A stretch of 50,469 nt of DNA from Kribbella albertanoniae (GTDB lineage: Bacteria; Actinomycetota; Actinomycetes; Propionibacteriales; Kribbellaceae): contig NZ_SMKA01000026.1 of the NCBI RefSeq assembly GCF_004348455.1, forward strand, positions 1 through 50,469, read 5' to 3'. The notes under the pieces were generated by a model that saw only the letters and a program-made list of their open reading frames with translations, did not search any database and was not told where the DNA came from. Numbering within the stretch: the first letter of the stretch is position 1; each line of letters begins with the position of its first letter. This document shows, piece by piece, positions 7,515 through 17,100 of the stretch. The translations under genes were made by a program, and so were the position numbers.

Positions 7515-9651
7515 GCTCGGTCGCCGCCGCGTAGTTCGCACCACCCTCGAGGCCGATCAGCCGGACGTAGCGCCCCGTCGTACCGGCGGTGAAGCGGGCG
7601 ATCTTGGCCGGCTTGGTGTCGTCCCAGTTGCCGGTGGCAACTGATTGGAAGTTGATGCCGTCGGCACTGACTTGGACGTCGTACTTGAAGATCCGGCCGT
7701 TCGGTGACGCGTCCTGGCGCGGGGTGTAGACGAGTGCCTCGATCGAACGGCTCCGGCCGAGATCGAGCGTGATGTGCTGCGGCAGTGGCGCGTGCGGGCT
7801 CCAGTTCGAGTGCCACATCGTCGTACAACTGCCGTCGAGCGCCGCCGCGGGATTGTTGGTCGCTGACCCCTGGCTGGTCGCCGTGGCCGTCATCTCCTTC
7901 TGGGGCAGCAGATTCAGCGGTCCGAACGGCCCGTCCACGGGCGGCGGCGTACCCGGGATTGCCGTCACGCGGCCGAGCGCAGGCGCCGTGATCGACTGCT
8001 GCCTCCGCAAGTGGTTCAGGAACACTTCCTGGCCCATCCGCGGCGCCCGATCCAGCCCTGTGAACTGCTGGAACCCCGGATACCCGTACTGCGCGCCGTG
8101 CAACGGCATCGCCGCGCTGGTCGCCACCCGGTAGGTCTTGTCGAGTTTCAGTCGCTTGCCGCGGATCAGCACCTTGGCCGGATCCACCCGATCGCCCACC
8201 GGCTTGCCGAGATCGTAGGTGTACCGGACCTCGTTCGAGACGGCGAGCGACGACAACCGCGAGCACCCGTACGCCGGCGGAATCCATTGCTGCTCGAGGA
8301 TCTGCTCCACGACCGAACCCTTGAGTTCGAGCGTGGTGATCGGCGAGATCCCGGCCACCGGCCAGGCGTCGCCGAAGGAGACCGTCCCGGCCTTGAGCCC
8401 GGCCGCGATCACATCGATGCCCAGATCGGCCGGTACCAAGGCGAAGTCCGCGCCACCGTCCGCTGGGTGAGCAGCCTCCGATCGGTAGAGATCCGCGACC
8501 AGATTGCCGGTGCGGCTCTCGGCCGTCTTGGCGAAGTCGAGATCGCGATCGAGCTTGGCCAGCGGCTGCCGCTGCCGGACCGCCCACTTGTCCATCCAGT
8601 ACTTCACGATCTTCTGGACCGCCGGGTCGGGCGTGAGGTCCTTGGTGACAGCGTGGTTCGTGGCGGTCGTCGCCGAGCGGATCACCTCGCCGGTCGCAGG
8701 ATCGAGCGCCAGGTTGACCTCGCCGAGCACCCGCCCGTGATTCGACGCCTCGAGCACCGGCCGCGGAACGCCGTACGGGTCAGGAATCATGCAGTTGAAC
8801 GCGGTGTGCCAGTGCCCACCGAGGATCACGTCGATCTCGGGCGACATCGCCCGGGCGGCGTCGAAGATCGGGCCGACCGGGTTCTTGCAGTCGTTGAACA
8901 GCCCGCCCTGCTGCCCGCCCTCGTGCATGCTGACCACGATCGCGTTCACGCCTTGCGCCTTGAGCTCGGCCGCAGCCCGGTTCGCCGCGTCGACCAGCCC
9001 CTGGAACTCCAGCCCCGACTGCTCGATCGACAACGTCTCGTTCGGCGTACCAGGGAAGCCGAGTCCGATGAACCCAACGCGCGCTGTGCCCGCCTGCGCA
9101 ATCCAGTACGGCGGAAGCACCGGCCGCTGCGTTTTGGCGGCGACGACGTTGGCTGCGTGGTACGAGTAATCGGTGCCCTGGAACGCCCTGCCCCGGGAAT
9201 CGGTGAAGCACGTGTCGAAGCCCGGCTTGCCGTAGCAGGCCCCCGACATCATCCGCCGCAGGAACGGCAGTTCGCGGTCGAACTCATGATTGCCGGCCAC
9301 GTCGAAGTCGAGCCCGAACTCGTTCAGCACCTCGATCGTCGGCTCGTTCGCGAACCCCTGGGTGTAGTCGGGCCACCCGCTGAACTGGTCGCCGGACCCG
9401 ATCAGAAAACTGTTCGGCTTCCCGGCGCGCAGCTTGTCGAGATGCGCCTTCAGGTACGCCGCACCACCGACGGGAAGGCTGCCCGCGGGGCCGGCGATGG
9501 TCAGGTTCTCGGTCTCGGACAGATAGCCATGCAAGTCGGTGAGGCTGAGCACCTGCACCGGAATAGGCGCGGCGGCCGCCTCGGTGGGTACTGCGATCCA
9601 GCCGGCCGCGACGGTGGTCGCCAGGGCGATGACAGCGCTGAGTCTGAACAT
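7486..9651 (-). CDS. Secreted 5'-nucleotidase/metallophosphoesterase with C-terminal F5/8 type C domain
   Basis: 721 residues. A Sec signal peptide (MFRLSAVIALATTVAAGWIA then AAAAPIPVQ) leads into a calcineurin-like phosphoesterase with all metal-binding blocks: TDLHGYL, GSGDQFSG, GNHEFDRE and GGHWHTAF. The 5'-nucleotidase C-terminal substrate domain follows (about residues 350-530, with SESRTGNLVADLYR). The last 140 residues are a discoidin-like F5/8 type C module (NNPAAALDGSCTTMWHSNWS), a likely glycan-binding domain. It would hydrolyse extracellular nucleotides for phosphate and nucleoside scavenging. No strong Shine-Dalgarno site precedes ATG 9651. The discoidin module is unusual for this enzyme family. 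Confidence 0.92.
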   Translation of the reverse strand: MFRLSAVIALATTVAAGWIAVPTEAAAAPIPVQVLSLTDLHGYLSETENLTIAGPAGSLPVGGAAYLKAHLDKLRAGKPNSFLIGSGDQFSGWPDYTQGFANEPTIEVLNEFGLDFDVAGNHEFDRELPFLRRMMSGACYGKPGFDTCFTDSRGRAFQGTDYSYHAANVVAAKTQRPVLPPYWIAQAGTARVGFIGLGFPGTPNETLSIEQSGLEFQGLVDAANRAAAELKAQGVNAIVVSMHEGGQQGGLFNDCKNPVGPIFDAARAMSPEIDVILGGHWHTAFNCMIPDPYGVPRPVLEASNHGRVLGEVNLALDPATGEVIRSATTATNHAVTKDLTPDPAVQKIVKYWMDKWAVRQRQPLAKLDRDLDFAKTAESRTGNLVADLYRSEAAHPADGGADFALVPADLGIDVIAAGLKAGTVSFGDAWPVAGISPITTLELKGSVVEQILEQQWIPPAYGCSRLSSLAVSNEVRYTYDLGKPVGDRVDPAKVLIRGKRLKLDKTYRVATSAAMPLHGAQYGYPGFQQFTGLDRAPRMGQEVFLNHLRRQQSITAPALGRVTAIPGTPPPVDGPFGPLNLLPQKEMTATATSQGSATNNPAAALDGSCTTMWHSNWSPHAPLPQHITLDLGRSRSIEALVYTPRQDASPNGRIFKYDVQVSADGINFQSVATGNWDDTKPAKIARFTAGTTGRYVRLIGLEGGANYAAATELNIALAPGS

Positions 9652-9730
9652 GGCCGCAACCTAACGACGCAACTTGGACACCCGACATCACCAGGGTTGC
9701 TGAATCCCTGCATCATCCGGCTACGGCGGA

Positions 9731-10543
9731 TCAGGACGAGGGCCTTGACGTCGTCAGGAAGTCGACAAGAGGGCGGAGCACGGTGTCGGGGTCCTGTTCG
9801 AGTGGGTAGTGTCCCGACTTCTCTGACTGAACATGGGTGACGTTGGTGGCGAGCTGCCGGAAGGCTTCGTTGACTGCGGTACCCATCGCGTACCGGCCGC
9901 CGACGGTCAGGACCGGGATCGTCAACGGTGTGCGTCGAAGTCGTTCCATCGTCGCCAGGTCAGCCGGCCGGGAGGCGTACAGGGCGATGTCGGCGTCGAT
10001 CTGTCGTTCCGCGGGGTACGCCTGGAGGTAAGCGGCCACGGCTGTCGGATCGAGTCCCGCGGGACCTCCGCTCGCATCCAGGAACTCTCGGTGGAAGTCG
10101 TCCAGGCGTCCGGCCAGCAGCCGTCGCGCCACTCCGTCGGCGCGCAGGAGTGGAGCGTGCCAATCGGGGTAGTGGGACTGTCCCTCCTCGGGGATCGGAG
10201 CATCCACCCCAGGCGGAATCTCCTCTTCCTCGACCAACGCGATCACCTGCTGCCGATGCTTGGCGGCAAGCACATACGCGACGGTGCCGCCCCAGTCGTG
10301 GCCGACGACCGCGACAGGGCCCAGGTTGAGCTCGGCCACGACGTCCGCGACCTCGTCCGCCAACGTTTCCTTGGCGAAGTCTCCGGTCACCACGCCATCG
10401 CCAAGTCCTCGGACCGTGATGCTCAGAGGTTGCATGCCCGTGGCGCGCAAGGCACTTTCGAGATACCGCCAATGATGCTCAGTCACTGGCCATCCATGCA
10501 GCAGCAGCACAGGAAGTCCGCCTGCTCGATCGAAGGGAGCCAC
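9731..10543 (-). CDS. Alpha/beta hydrolase (epoxide hydrolase / haloalkane dehalogenase-like)
   Basis: 270 residues from GTG 10543. The oxyanion-hole HGWP (LLLHGWPVTEHHW), the nucleophile elbow GHDWGG (Asp nucleophile) and the late catalytic His in SEKSGHYPLEQDP fit epoxide hydrolase-type enzymes, which act on epoxides or related C-X bonds. The N-terminus is short: family members usually have 20 or more residues before HGWP, here about 16. In-frame coding-like sequence (WTRHFPRIDGRWS) continues upstream to a TAG near 10598 without a start codon or ribosome site. The gene may be 5'-truncated or start with an unusual codon. Product family is clear; activity and true start are not. Confidence 0.8.
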   Translation of the reverse strand: MAPFDRAGGLPVLLLHGWPVTEHHWRYLESALRATGMQPLSITVRGLGDGVVTGDFAKETLADEVADVVAELNLGPVAVVGHDWGGTVAYVLAAKHRQQVIALVEEEEIPPGVDAPIPEEGQSHYPDWHAPLLRADGVARRLLAGRLDDFHREFLDASGGPAGLDPTAVAAYLQAYPAERQIDADIALYASRPADLATMERLRRTPLTIPVLTVGGRYAMGTAVNEAFRQLATNVTHVQSEKSGHYPLEQDPDTVLRPLVDFLTTSRPSS

Positions 10544-10689
10544 TGACCAGCGGCCGTCGATCCGAGGGAAGTGTCGAGTCCACCCGGCCCACTATTCCTG
10601 ATCAGGCTCGGATCACGGATTGGTGACTACTCTCGGTTCAAATGATTGATCCATGGACTCACGCAGAGTAGCTGCGTAGCATCCCGCAG

Positions 10690-11346
10690 ATGTGGGGAAC
10701 CAGGGGTGGGAACCGAACTGTTGTGGTGGGTCTGTTGGCTGGAGCGCTGCTCTCGGCCGCGGGATGTGGGGGAGCAGCTGAAGGTGGTGGTCAGCCGGCG
10801 GCGACTGTCACGGTGACGGAGACGGTCCAGGCGTCCGCGCCGGCGCCGAGCGCGACTTCGTCGACGCCGGTGGTGGTCGACGACCCGACCGAGCCGACCG
10901 ACTCGGCGACGCCGGTTGCGCTCGCCGCGGATGTTGCCGGGCGGCCGTTGGTGCTGGGCAACATCTTCAAGTATCCCGACGGCTGGAAGGACGGCCGGTA
11001 CGACGTTGCCGACCGCAAACAGTCGACCGGCATCGGCGGGATCCTGAGCGGTTGCGGGTACGAGCAGACGCTGGAGCTGCGGCTGGCGAACAACTTCGGC
11101 CGGTTGAAGCTGGAGTTCGGCCAGAGCAACTCGTCGGAGAGTTCCGATCTGGTGCTGGTGGTTCGGGTCGACACCAACGGTCAGTACCGGGATCAGAAGA
11201 GCGTGAAGCTCAACCAGATCGCTGCCTTCGACCTGCCGGTGCCGAAGGTCAACGCGCTGAAGATCATTGTTTCGCTGAAGGAGACCGCGGAGTGCAGCGG
11301 CAGCGGCGCCGTCGAGGCGGTGCTGATGAACATGGTGCTGTCTTGA
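10690..11346 (+). CDS. Secreted lipoprotein, NPCBM-like C-terminal domain (hypothetical)
   Basis: 218 residues. Twin-charged N-terminus and a lipobox at LLSAAGC (Cys26) mark a lipoprotein. A low-complexity Thr/Ala/Ser/Pro linker (about 30-80) leads to a globular domain with two cysteines (SGCGYEQTLELRLANNFGRL and KETAECSGSG). The alternating strand pattern and NFGRLKLEFGQSNSSESSD resemble the NPCBM/discoidin-like sandwich that measures a property against a reference, but the match is by eye. Its stop overlaps the TTG start of the next gene, so the two are probably co-translated. Function unknown; a cell-surface sensor or binding protein is plausible. Confidence 0.75.
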   Translation: MWGTRGGNRTVVVGLLAGALLSAAGCGGAAEGGGQPAATVTVTETVQASAPAPSATSSTPVVVDDPTEPTDSATPVALAADVAGRPLVLGNIFKYPDGWKDGRYDVADRKQSTGIGGILSGCGYEQTLELRLANNFGRLKLEFGQSNSSESSDLVLVVRVDTNGQYRDQKSVKLNQIAAFDLPVPKVNALKIIVSLKETAECSGSGAVEAVLMNMVLS

Positions 11347-12167
11347 CCGATCCGGACAGCCCGGAGGTGCAGCCGCCTCCGGGCAACCGGCGCGCCACGG
11401 TGTTCCGGCATCTCGATCGTCTCAACGATCATCCGGTGCTCAAGACTCTGATCATGATCAGTGAGATCGCGGCACTGATTGGGCTGATCGCCGGCGGGAT
11501 CAAGTGGATCGTCCCCGACGGGGCAGACGAAGCCGAGCTCCCGACAGTGACCAGTGGTACGTCGAGCACCCCGCGGCCGTCATCGCCATCCAGCACGCCG
11601 GTGCCCTCGACTGCTCCCGAGCACGGTTGCTGGACTTCTCGCCGTACAGCGGTCGACTGCCGTGAGCCGCACCGGTACGAGGAGATTCCGCAGAGTGCAT
11701 CCTGCGATCACGCCGCCGTCATCGGTTTCCTCGGCGGTCAGACCGGCCTGGACGTGACGGTCGCCAAGGTCGCGCAGTCGCCCGCCGGACGGTGCGCGGT
11801 CGATGCCGGCCGGGAGGTCAGCGGATCGGCGCGCGACGCTCTGCAGGGTTCGAGCGGCGCGGCGTGGCGACGTTGTGTCGATCGGCGGGTCACCAAGAAC
11901 GTGGCCTGTTCGGCCTTGCACAGTGGAGAGTACGTCGCCACCGGCAGCACGCGCCGCGCCTCCGACGCCGAGTGCCAACTGGCGGCCGCCCGGTACCTCG
12001 ACCAGGTGCCGGGAGCGCTGGTCGAGGATCTCGAGGTCAGGGTCTTCGCCGTCGAGAGCGGGACCAAGGACCTGGCCCGCTGCATCATTGATGCCCGAGG
12101 CAACCACCTGCTGACTACCTCGGTCCGGAACCTTGGGACCCGGCCAGTGCCGATCCACTCGCAGTAG
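11343..12167 (+). CDS. Membrane-anchored protein with septum-formation-like repeats
   Basis: 274 residues from TTG 11343, which overlaps the stop of the upstream lipoprotein gene (TTGA); GTG 11370 is an alternative start. One membrane segment (LKTLIMISEIAALIGLIAG) is followed by a Ser/Thr/Pro linker and an extracellular domain. That domain has two Cys-rich blocks, TAVDCREPHRYEE and KNVACSALHSGEYVATG, which match the pattern of actinobacterial septum_form domains (Cys, then HxxE). The role is unknown. The coupling to a lipoprotein with a cysteine pair suggests a surface complex. Family assignment is by pattern only. Confidence 0.65.
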   Translation: MTDPDSPEVQPPPGNRRATVFRHLDRLNDHPVLKTLIMISEIAALIGLIAGGIKWIVPDGADEAELPTVTSGTSSTPRPSSPSSTPVPSTAPEHGCWTSRRTAVDCREPHRYEEIPQSASCDHAAVIGFLGGQTGLDVTVAKVAQSPAGRCAVDAGREVSGSARDALQGSSGAAWRRCVDRRVTKNVACSALHSGEYVATGSTRRASDAECQLAAARYLDQVPGALVEDLEVRVFAVESGTKDLARCIIDARGNHLLTTSVRNLGTRPVPIHSQ

Positions 12168-12174
12168 CCGGGCC

Positions 12175-12870
12175 CTAGGGGCAGAGGCGGGTGATCGCTT
12201 GTACGGAGTTGCGGTCGGCGGTGGTGATGGGTAGGGACCATTTGTGGGCCACCTGTAGGTAGCGCAGGGCGTAGGTGCAGCGGTAGTTGCGGTTGATCGG
12301 TAGCCACTCGCCGGGGCCGGAGTCGCCCTTCGATGCGTTGGCCGGCCCGTCGACGGCGATCAGGTTCATCGCCTCGTCGTTGGCGAAGTCGACGCGACGT
12401 TGCTGCGGCCAGCGGGAGGCGCCCATGTCCCAGGCGCGCGACAGCGGATAGATGTGGTCGATCTGAATCTCCGAGGCCTTCGCCTTCCGGAATTCGAGGC
12501 GCTTTCCGGTGTACGGATCGGTCAGCAGTGTGCCGGCGATCACGACACAACGCGACTTGCCGCGATACTCGGGCGCCTGCAACTGCGCTGCGAGCACGTC
12601 GTTGCGGGTGTCGCAGCCGTTGTGACCCCCGAGCCCCGAATGGTCGTCGGACCACGCGCGGCCGAACTGATCGCGCCGATACCCGCGCACCTCGGGCCGC
12701 TCCCCGAGCACACGCACTTGGCGCAGCGCGGCCGCGATCGCATTACCCGTCCCCGGCGAAGCACTCGACGTTGGTGCCGTCGGACCCGGATCGGCCCCAG
12801 CCGAGGGAAACGTGCACCCCGTGAGTACTGCGGAAACCAGGCAGGCGACAACAAACAGACGGCGAGTCAC
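12175..12870 (-). CDS. Secreted/lipoprotein HNH-family nuclease (DUF1524, GmrSD C-terminal type)
   Basis: 231 residues. N-terminal lipobox VLTGC (Cys19) indicates surface anchoring, followed by a Pro/Ser/Thr linker. The conserved core has the His-Me finger signature IQIDHIYPLSRAWDMGAS, then NDEAMNLIAVDGPANASKGD and WLPINRNYRCTYALRYLQVA, matching the DUF1524/GmrSD C-terminal family of HNH nucleases common as single-domain secreted proteins in actinobacteria. Likely role is extracellular DNA degradation for nutrients or competition. It converges with the septum-like gene with only 7 bp between stops. Confidence 0.88.
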   Translation of the reverse strand: MTRRLFVVACLVSAVLTGCTFPSAGADPGPTAPTSSASPGTGNAIAAALRQVRVLGERPEVRGYRRDQFGRAWSDDHSGLGGHNGCDTRNDVLAAQLQAPEYRGKSRCVVIAGTLLTDPYTGKRLEFRKAKASEIQIDHIYPLSRAWDMGASRWPQQRRVDFANDEAMNLIAVDGPANASKGDSGPGEWLPINRNYRCTYALRYLQVAHKWSLPITTADRNSVQAITRLCP

Positions 12871-13023
12871 CGGCCGGACAGTACCTGCTCACCCCGATCG
12901 CGCGTCCGAGGATCGCCGTACAAGAGGACGGCTGAGACCCGCCAGCCGACCTGCCGCCCCAACGTCCGACGGATCCGCAGGCGTGGCCGCCCCGTCGGAC
13001 GTCGGATCCGGGCGTAGTGGGGC

Positions 13024-13064
13024 GTGTCAGGGGGTGTCAGGGCGGTGTCTGGGTGGTGTCAGGG
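13024..13064. promoter_or_regulatory. Four helically phased GTGTCWGGG direct repeats
   Basis: GTGTCAGGG occurs at 13024-13032, 13034-13042 and 13056-13064, with a GTGTCTGGG variant at 13045-13053. Spacings of 10, 11 and 11 bp put all copies on the same face of the helix, 76-116 bp before the DUF4097 start. This looks like a cooperative regulator-binding array. The regulator is unknown. Confidence 0.6.
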
Positions 13065-13139
13065 GGGCGGGTCATCGTGGTTCTTGTGATCGCTTGCCGA
13101 TCGAATCCATCAGCACTCATGAACCTTCAGGAGAACACC

Positions 13140-13805
13140 ATGTACCAGTTCGACACCCCTGCGCCGATCACCGTCGTTGCCGACATCCCGGCTGGTCGGG
13201 TGCGGTTCGTTGCCACGGAGCGGGGCGACACCGTCGTCGACGTTCGGCCCGCGAACGCGTCGAAGGGTCGCGACGTCGAGGTCGCCGAGCAGACCACGGT
13301 CGAGTACGCCGACGGCGTCGTACGGATCGAGGCCGTTACGATGAACCGGATCTTCGGCAGCTCGGGATCCATCGAGGTCACCGTTCAGCTTCCGGTTGAT
13401 TCGACGGTCGAGGCGAAGGCGGCTGCCGCCGGTTTCCGGACCGACGGGCGGCTTGGCGACGTCACCTTCGACGGCGCGTACGGCGAGGTCGTCGTCGATG
13501 AGGCGGCCGGGGTGCGCCTCACGGCACTCGCCGGTGACATCTCGGTCGGCCGTCTCAGCGGTGACGCGGAAATCACCACCAGCAAGGGCGACATCCGGAT
13601 CGGCGAGGCCGTCCGCGGCAACGTCGTCGTACGGACGCAATCCGGCAACCTGTCGGTGCAGGCTGCCCACGGCGTCTCTGCCTCCCTCGACGCCGGTACG
13701 ACCTACGGCCGGATCGAGAACTCACTCAAGAACGCCGACGGTACGCCGGAACTCACCATCCACGCGACCACCGCCCACGGCGACATCAGCGCCCGCAGTC
13801 TCTGA
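13140..13805 (+). CDS. DUF4097 family beta-strand repeat protein
   Basis: 221 residues. The start is ATG 13140, with CAGGAG six bases upstream; ATG 13119 in the same frame is a weaker choice. The sequence is a series of short beta strands with G-D-I/V turns (LAGDISVGRLSGDAEI, TSKGDIRIGE), the adhesin-like solenoid of DUF4097 proteins, and it begins with the typical YQFDTPAPITVVADIPAG. No signal peptide is seen, so it is probably cytoplasmic or peripheral. The molecular function of this family is not established. The array of phased repeats upstream suggests tight regulation. Confidence 0.87.
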   Translation: MYQFDTPAPITVVADIPAGRVRFVATERGDTVVDVRPANASKGRDVEVAEQTTVEYADGVVRIEAVTMNRIFGSSGSIEVTVQLPVDSTVEAKAAAAGFRTDGRLGDVTFDGAYGEVVVDEAAGVRLTALAGDISVGRLSGDAEITTSKGDIRIGEAVRGNVVVRTQSGNLSVQAAHGVSASLDAGTTYGRIENSLKNADGTPELTIHATTAHGDISARSL

Positions 13806-13832
13806 CCGCATGGCCTGGATAGGTTGTCGGGT

Positions 13833-14072
13833 ATGGACACCCAATGGAGTTGGGCGCACTACAGCTACGACAACCCGTTCTCCTCGCCGCTGGGCACGGG
13901 CGAGGTCTACGCCACCGAGGCGGAGGCCAGAGTTGAGCTCGCCCGCTACATCGTCGCGCTCGGCTCGCCGCACACCGAGGTGGCGCTCCAGCAACTGCAT
14001 TCCACGCCGACGGGTCAGAACGTCGTACTCATCGTCCCGGACTCCGTGTTCACCACTCGGTTCGTTGACTAG
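13833..14072 (+). CDS. Small hypothetical protein
   Basis: 79 residues from ATG 13833 (TTG 13824 possible). It reads as a soluble acidic protein with aromatic start WSWAHYSYDNPFSSP and a helical segment (TEAEARVELARYIVAL). I recognise no family. It follows the DUF4097 gene by 27 bp on the same strand and ends just before a strong hairpin terminator, so it is probably expressed as the last gene of that unit. Confidence 0.6.
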   Translation: MDTQWSWAHYSYDNPFSSPLGTGEVYATEAEARVELARYIVALGSPHTEVALQQLHSTPTGQNVVLIVPDSVFTTRFVD

Positions 14073-14075
14073 GCT

Positions 14076-14104
14076 GCCCCGAACCCGCGAAAGGGGTTCG
14101 GGGC
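14076..14104. terminator. Bidirectional hairpin terminator
   Basis: A perfect 11-bp stem (GCCCCGAACCC with GGGTTCGGGGC) and a 7-nt loop lie between two converging stop codons (14072 and 14115). There is no U tract, as is common in high-GC actinobacteria. Position and stem strength support termination for both strands. Confidence 0.8.
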
Positions 14105-14114
14105 TGCCCTGGTC

Positions 14115-17100
14115 TTACCTCAGCTGGTAGGCGCTGAGTGTTGTCTGGACGACTTGGTTGCCGGAGGCATCTTTCGCGGTGGCCCGCAAAGAGATCCAGC
14201 CGGCGGCCGGGTGCTTGACGGTAGCCGTGCCGTTCGCGAGTGTGGCGCCGGTCCAGGTATTACCGTTGTCGGTCGAGTACTCGACCGACTGGACCGTGAC
14301 CAACAGTCCGCCAGCACTCGGACGTGCCGCGACGGGGATCCGGAACGAGACCTCACCCGGCGCGGTGTTGTCGAGACGGACGGGCGGTTGCAGGCCGACC
14401 GTGACCAGCGGCAGCGGCTGGACATCCGCCGTACGGCCGGAGCGGAACGTCCACTCAGCGCTGACCTTTGTCGGCGTACCGGATCTCTGGGCGGTAGCGG
14501 TCAGCCGGTACGTCGCCTCGTCCGCCGGGACGTCGATCGTCAAGGGGCCCCCAGGTTTGTCGGAATGGGCGAGCTGCTGGTCGTCTCGCCAGAGGGTGGT
14601 TGACCCTTCGTATCCCTCGCTGGCGGCGAAGGCCGCGTGACCGGCGCCGTCGGACACGAGCGGCAGCCGGATCGACATCCCGTCACCGTCGCGGGTCGCC
14701 TGGTCGGCCGGCGCGGGGCCGGTGACGGGCGCGAGCCAGTGAGTCTTGATCCGGCCCGGCCCTCGGTTCAGTGGCCTGCTCCGGTAGTGGCCGCTGTCGG
14801 TGAACAGCTCGTCCGTCCACGTCGTCGGGGCCGCTGACCTCAGCACGGTGCGCTGCAACGGAAGGGTGATGTGCTCGGCCCAAACGATTCCGAGCTGCCC
14901 GAGGTCGCCCGTGGAGCCGACGGGTAGCAGGGCCGCGGTCTGACCCGAAGTGCCGTGGTAGGCCGTCTGCTCGGTGATCAGATCGCGATCGCGGATCCGC
15001 CGATCGAGCGCCGCCGGGATCCCGCCTCGGTGTCCGAACAGAACGTCGTACCGATAGGGGCTCTGCGGCCGCCCGATGAGCGTTGTCCATGATCCGGCGT
15101 CAGCCACGAGTTTGCGTACCTCGGGACCGTCGGCGATGACACTGGGCAGAACCGGGTCGTCACCCGGCCAGGCGTTCAGATCGGTGAGGTAGTTGAGCGT
15201 GGCTGCCGCGCCGAGGTCGGCGAGCCGTTGGACCCGGGCCGCGTAGTCACTGACCTCGCTCGAATCCAGCGTGAACATGGCGAGCTTGCCTTTGACATCG
15301 GCCGTGGCCAGGTCGGCGTCGGTGGCATGACCGACGTTCACCGTCCGGAGCCGGCGGCTGCCGGTGAACCGTGCGTTGTTCCCTGCCCAGTCCACCGAGA
15401 TCGCCTTGCCTCGCCGGTCAGTGAGCAGTGCTTCGTCTGCCTCGATCGACGATCCGTCCAGGAAGGCGAACGTCGCCGTCGATGCGGACGTCGGTACGGC
15501 GAAACTGCGGTCCGCGAACCAGGACGAGTAGGTACTCCGCCCGGCGGCGGTCTCGGCGGCCATCGCGAAGGTGCCGGCTGTCCGGCCCGGTCGGTCGACG
15601 CGATGACGTACCGGCACGCCTTCCCGGGCATCGATGGTGAGTTCGCGATCCCCGGCGAGGACGAAGTCCGGTTGGGCGTACGCGGTCACTGATGGGATCA
15701 CATAGCCGGCGTCCGCGGTGTAGATGTAGGCAGTCACCTGGTAGCGCCCCTTGGGCAGGCGCACCTTCGCACCGGGCTCGACCGGAAACAAAACGATGTC
15801 CGGGCGGTCCAGGTTGACGATGTGTACCTTGGCGTCCGAGCCGGCAGCCGGCAGCACCGCGCCGTTCCGATCGACGGCCTTCAGGTGGAAGTCGAAGGAC
15901 TCTTCTTCCTTGTGTACGCCGAACGGCGTCTGGACGACCACGCCACCATCGGCCGAACGCGCGATGAGCCGGCCCTGGAAAGTGCCCAGCGGGCCCAGCT
16001 TTGGGTCGACGGTCACGGTCGCCACGGCCTGACCACCGGCGGGCACCGTCAAGGTCGCGGCATCGACCTGGGCGAACCCGGCGGGTGCGGGTTGACCGGC
16101 CGCGTCCAGTACGTCGAACTTGGTGGCCAGCGTGACCGCCGTCGTACCGGTGTTCCGGAAGGTCACCTTGCGGGCAATCGGCTGGCGATCCGAATGCGGC
16201 CAGACGAGGCGGCCGAACTGCAGCGCGGCCGGCTCGGTGCTGACTTGCTGGCGGACGGCGCGGGCGACGTCGAGCCGACCGGCTCCCTGGGCGAAGGCCG
16301 AGATGCCGTCGAGCGGTTGGGCGCTGCTCATCAGCGCCGCCTTGAGACGGTCTCCGGTCCAGTCAGCGTGCTGGCCGGCGAGGATTGCGGCCGCCCCGGC
16401 GACGTGCGGCGCGGCCATCGACGTACCGGACAGCCGTGCGTAGTGCTCGTCGACGGCCTCATCGCCCAGTGTGCCCTTGGCGCGAGCGGCGACGATGTCC
16501 GATCCCGGTGCCGCGAGGTCTGGCTTGAGTCCGTAGTCGCCGAAGCGCGGTCCGACCGATGAGAACTCACTCAGTTCGTCCTGTTTGGTGACACTTCCGA
16601 CCGCGAGCGCGCGGTCGGCGGACGCCGGACTCGAGACCAGACCGGCAGGACCTGAGTTTCCGGCAGCGACCACGAACAGGATGCCGGACGCGGCCGAGAT
16701 GCGGTTGAGTTCTTGGGAGAGCAGGTCGGTTCCGTCAGAGGGGTCGCCGCCGAGGCTTAGGTTGACCACCTTGGCGCCGCTGTCGGCCGCCCACTGCATG
16801 CCGGCGATGATCGCGTCCCAGGAGCAGCCATCCCAGGTGCAGACCTTGCCGATCAGCAGCCCGGCGTCCTTGGCGACCCCGGTGAACTTGCCCTTCGACG
16901 CCGTACCGCGCCCGGCCGCGATCGACGCGACATGCGTCCCGTGACCGACGTCGTCCTGGATCCCCTCGCCGGTGAAGTCCTTGCTTGCGGCAACCTTCAG
17001 GTCCGGGTGCTCGGCGTCGTATCCGGTGTCCAGTACGGCGATCTTGGCGCCCTTGCCGGTATGCCCGGCCTGCCACGCGTCCGGTACGCCGACCTGCGGA

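Noticed and set aside
8011..9840. 609-codon open frame on the plus strand
   Set aside because: Antisense to the 5'-nucleotidase gene with its full set of metal-binding motifs; no features of its own.
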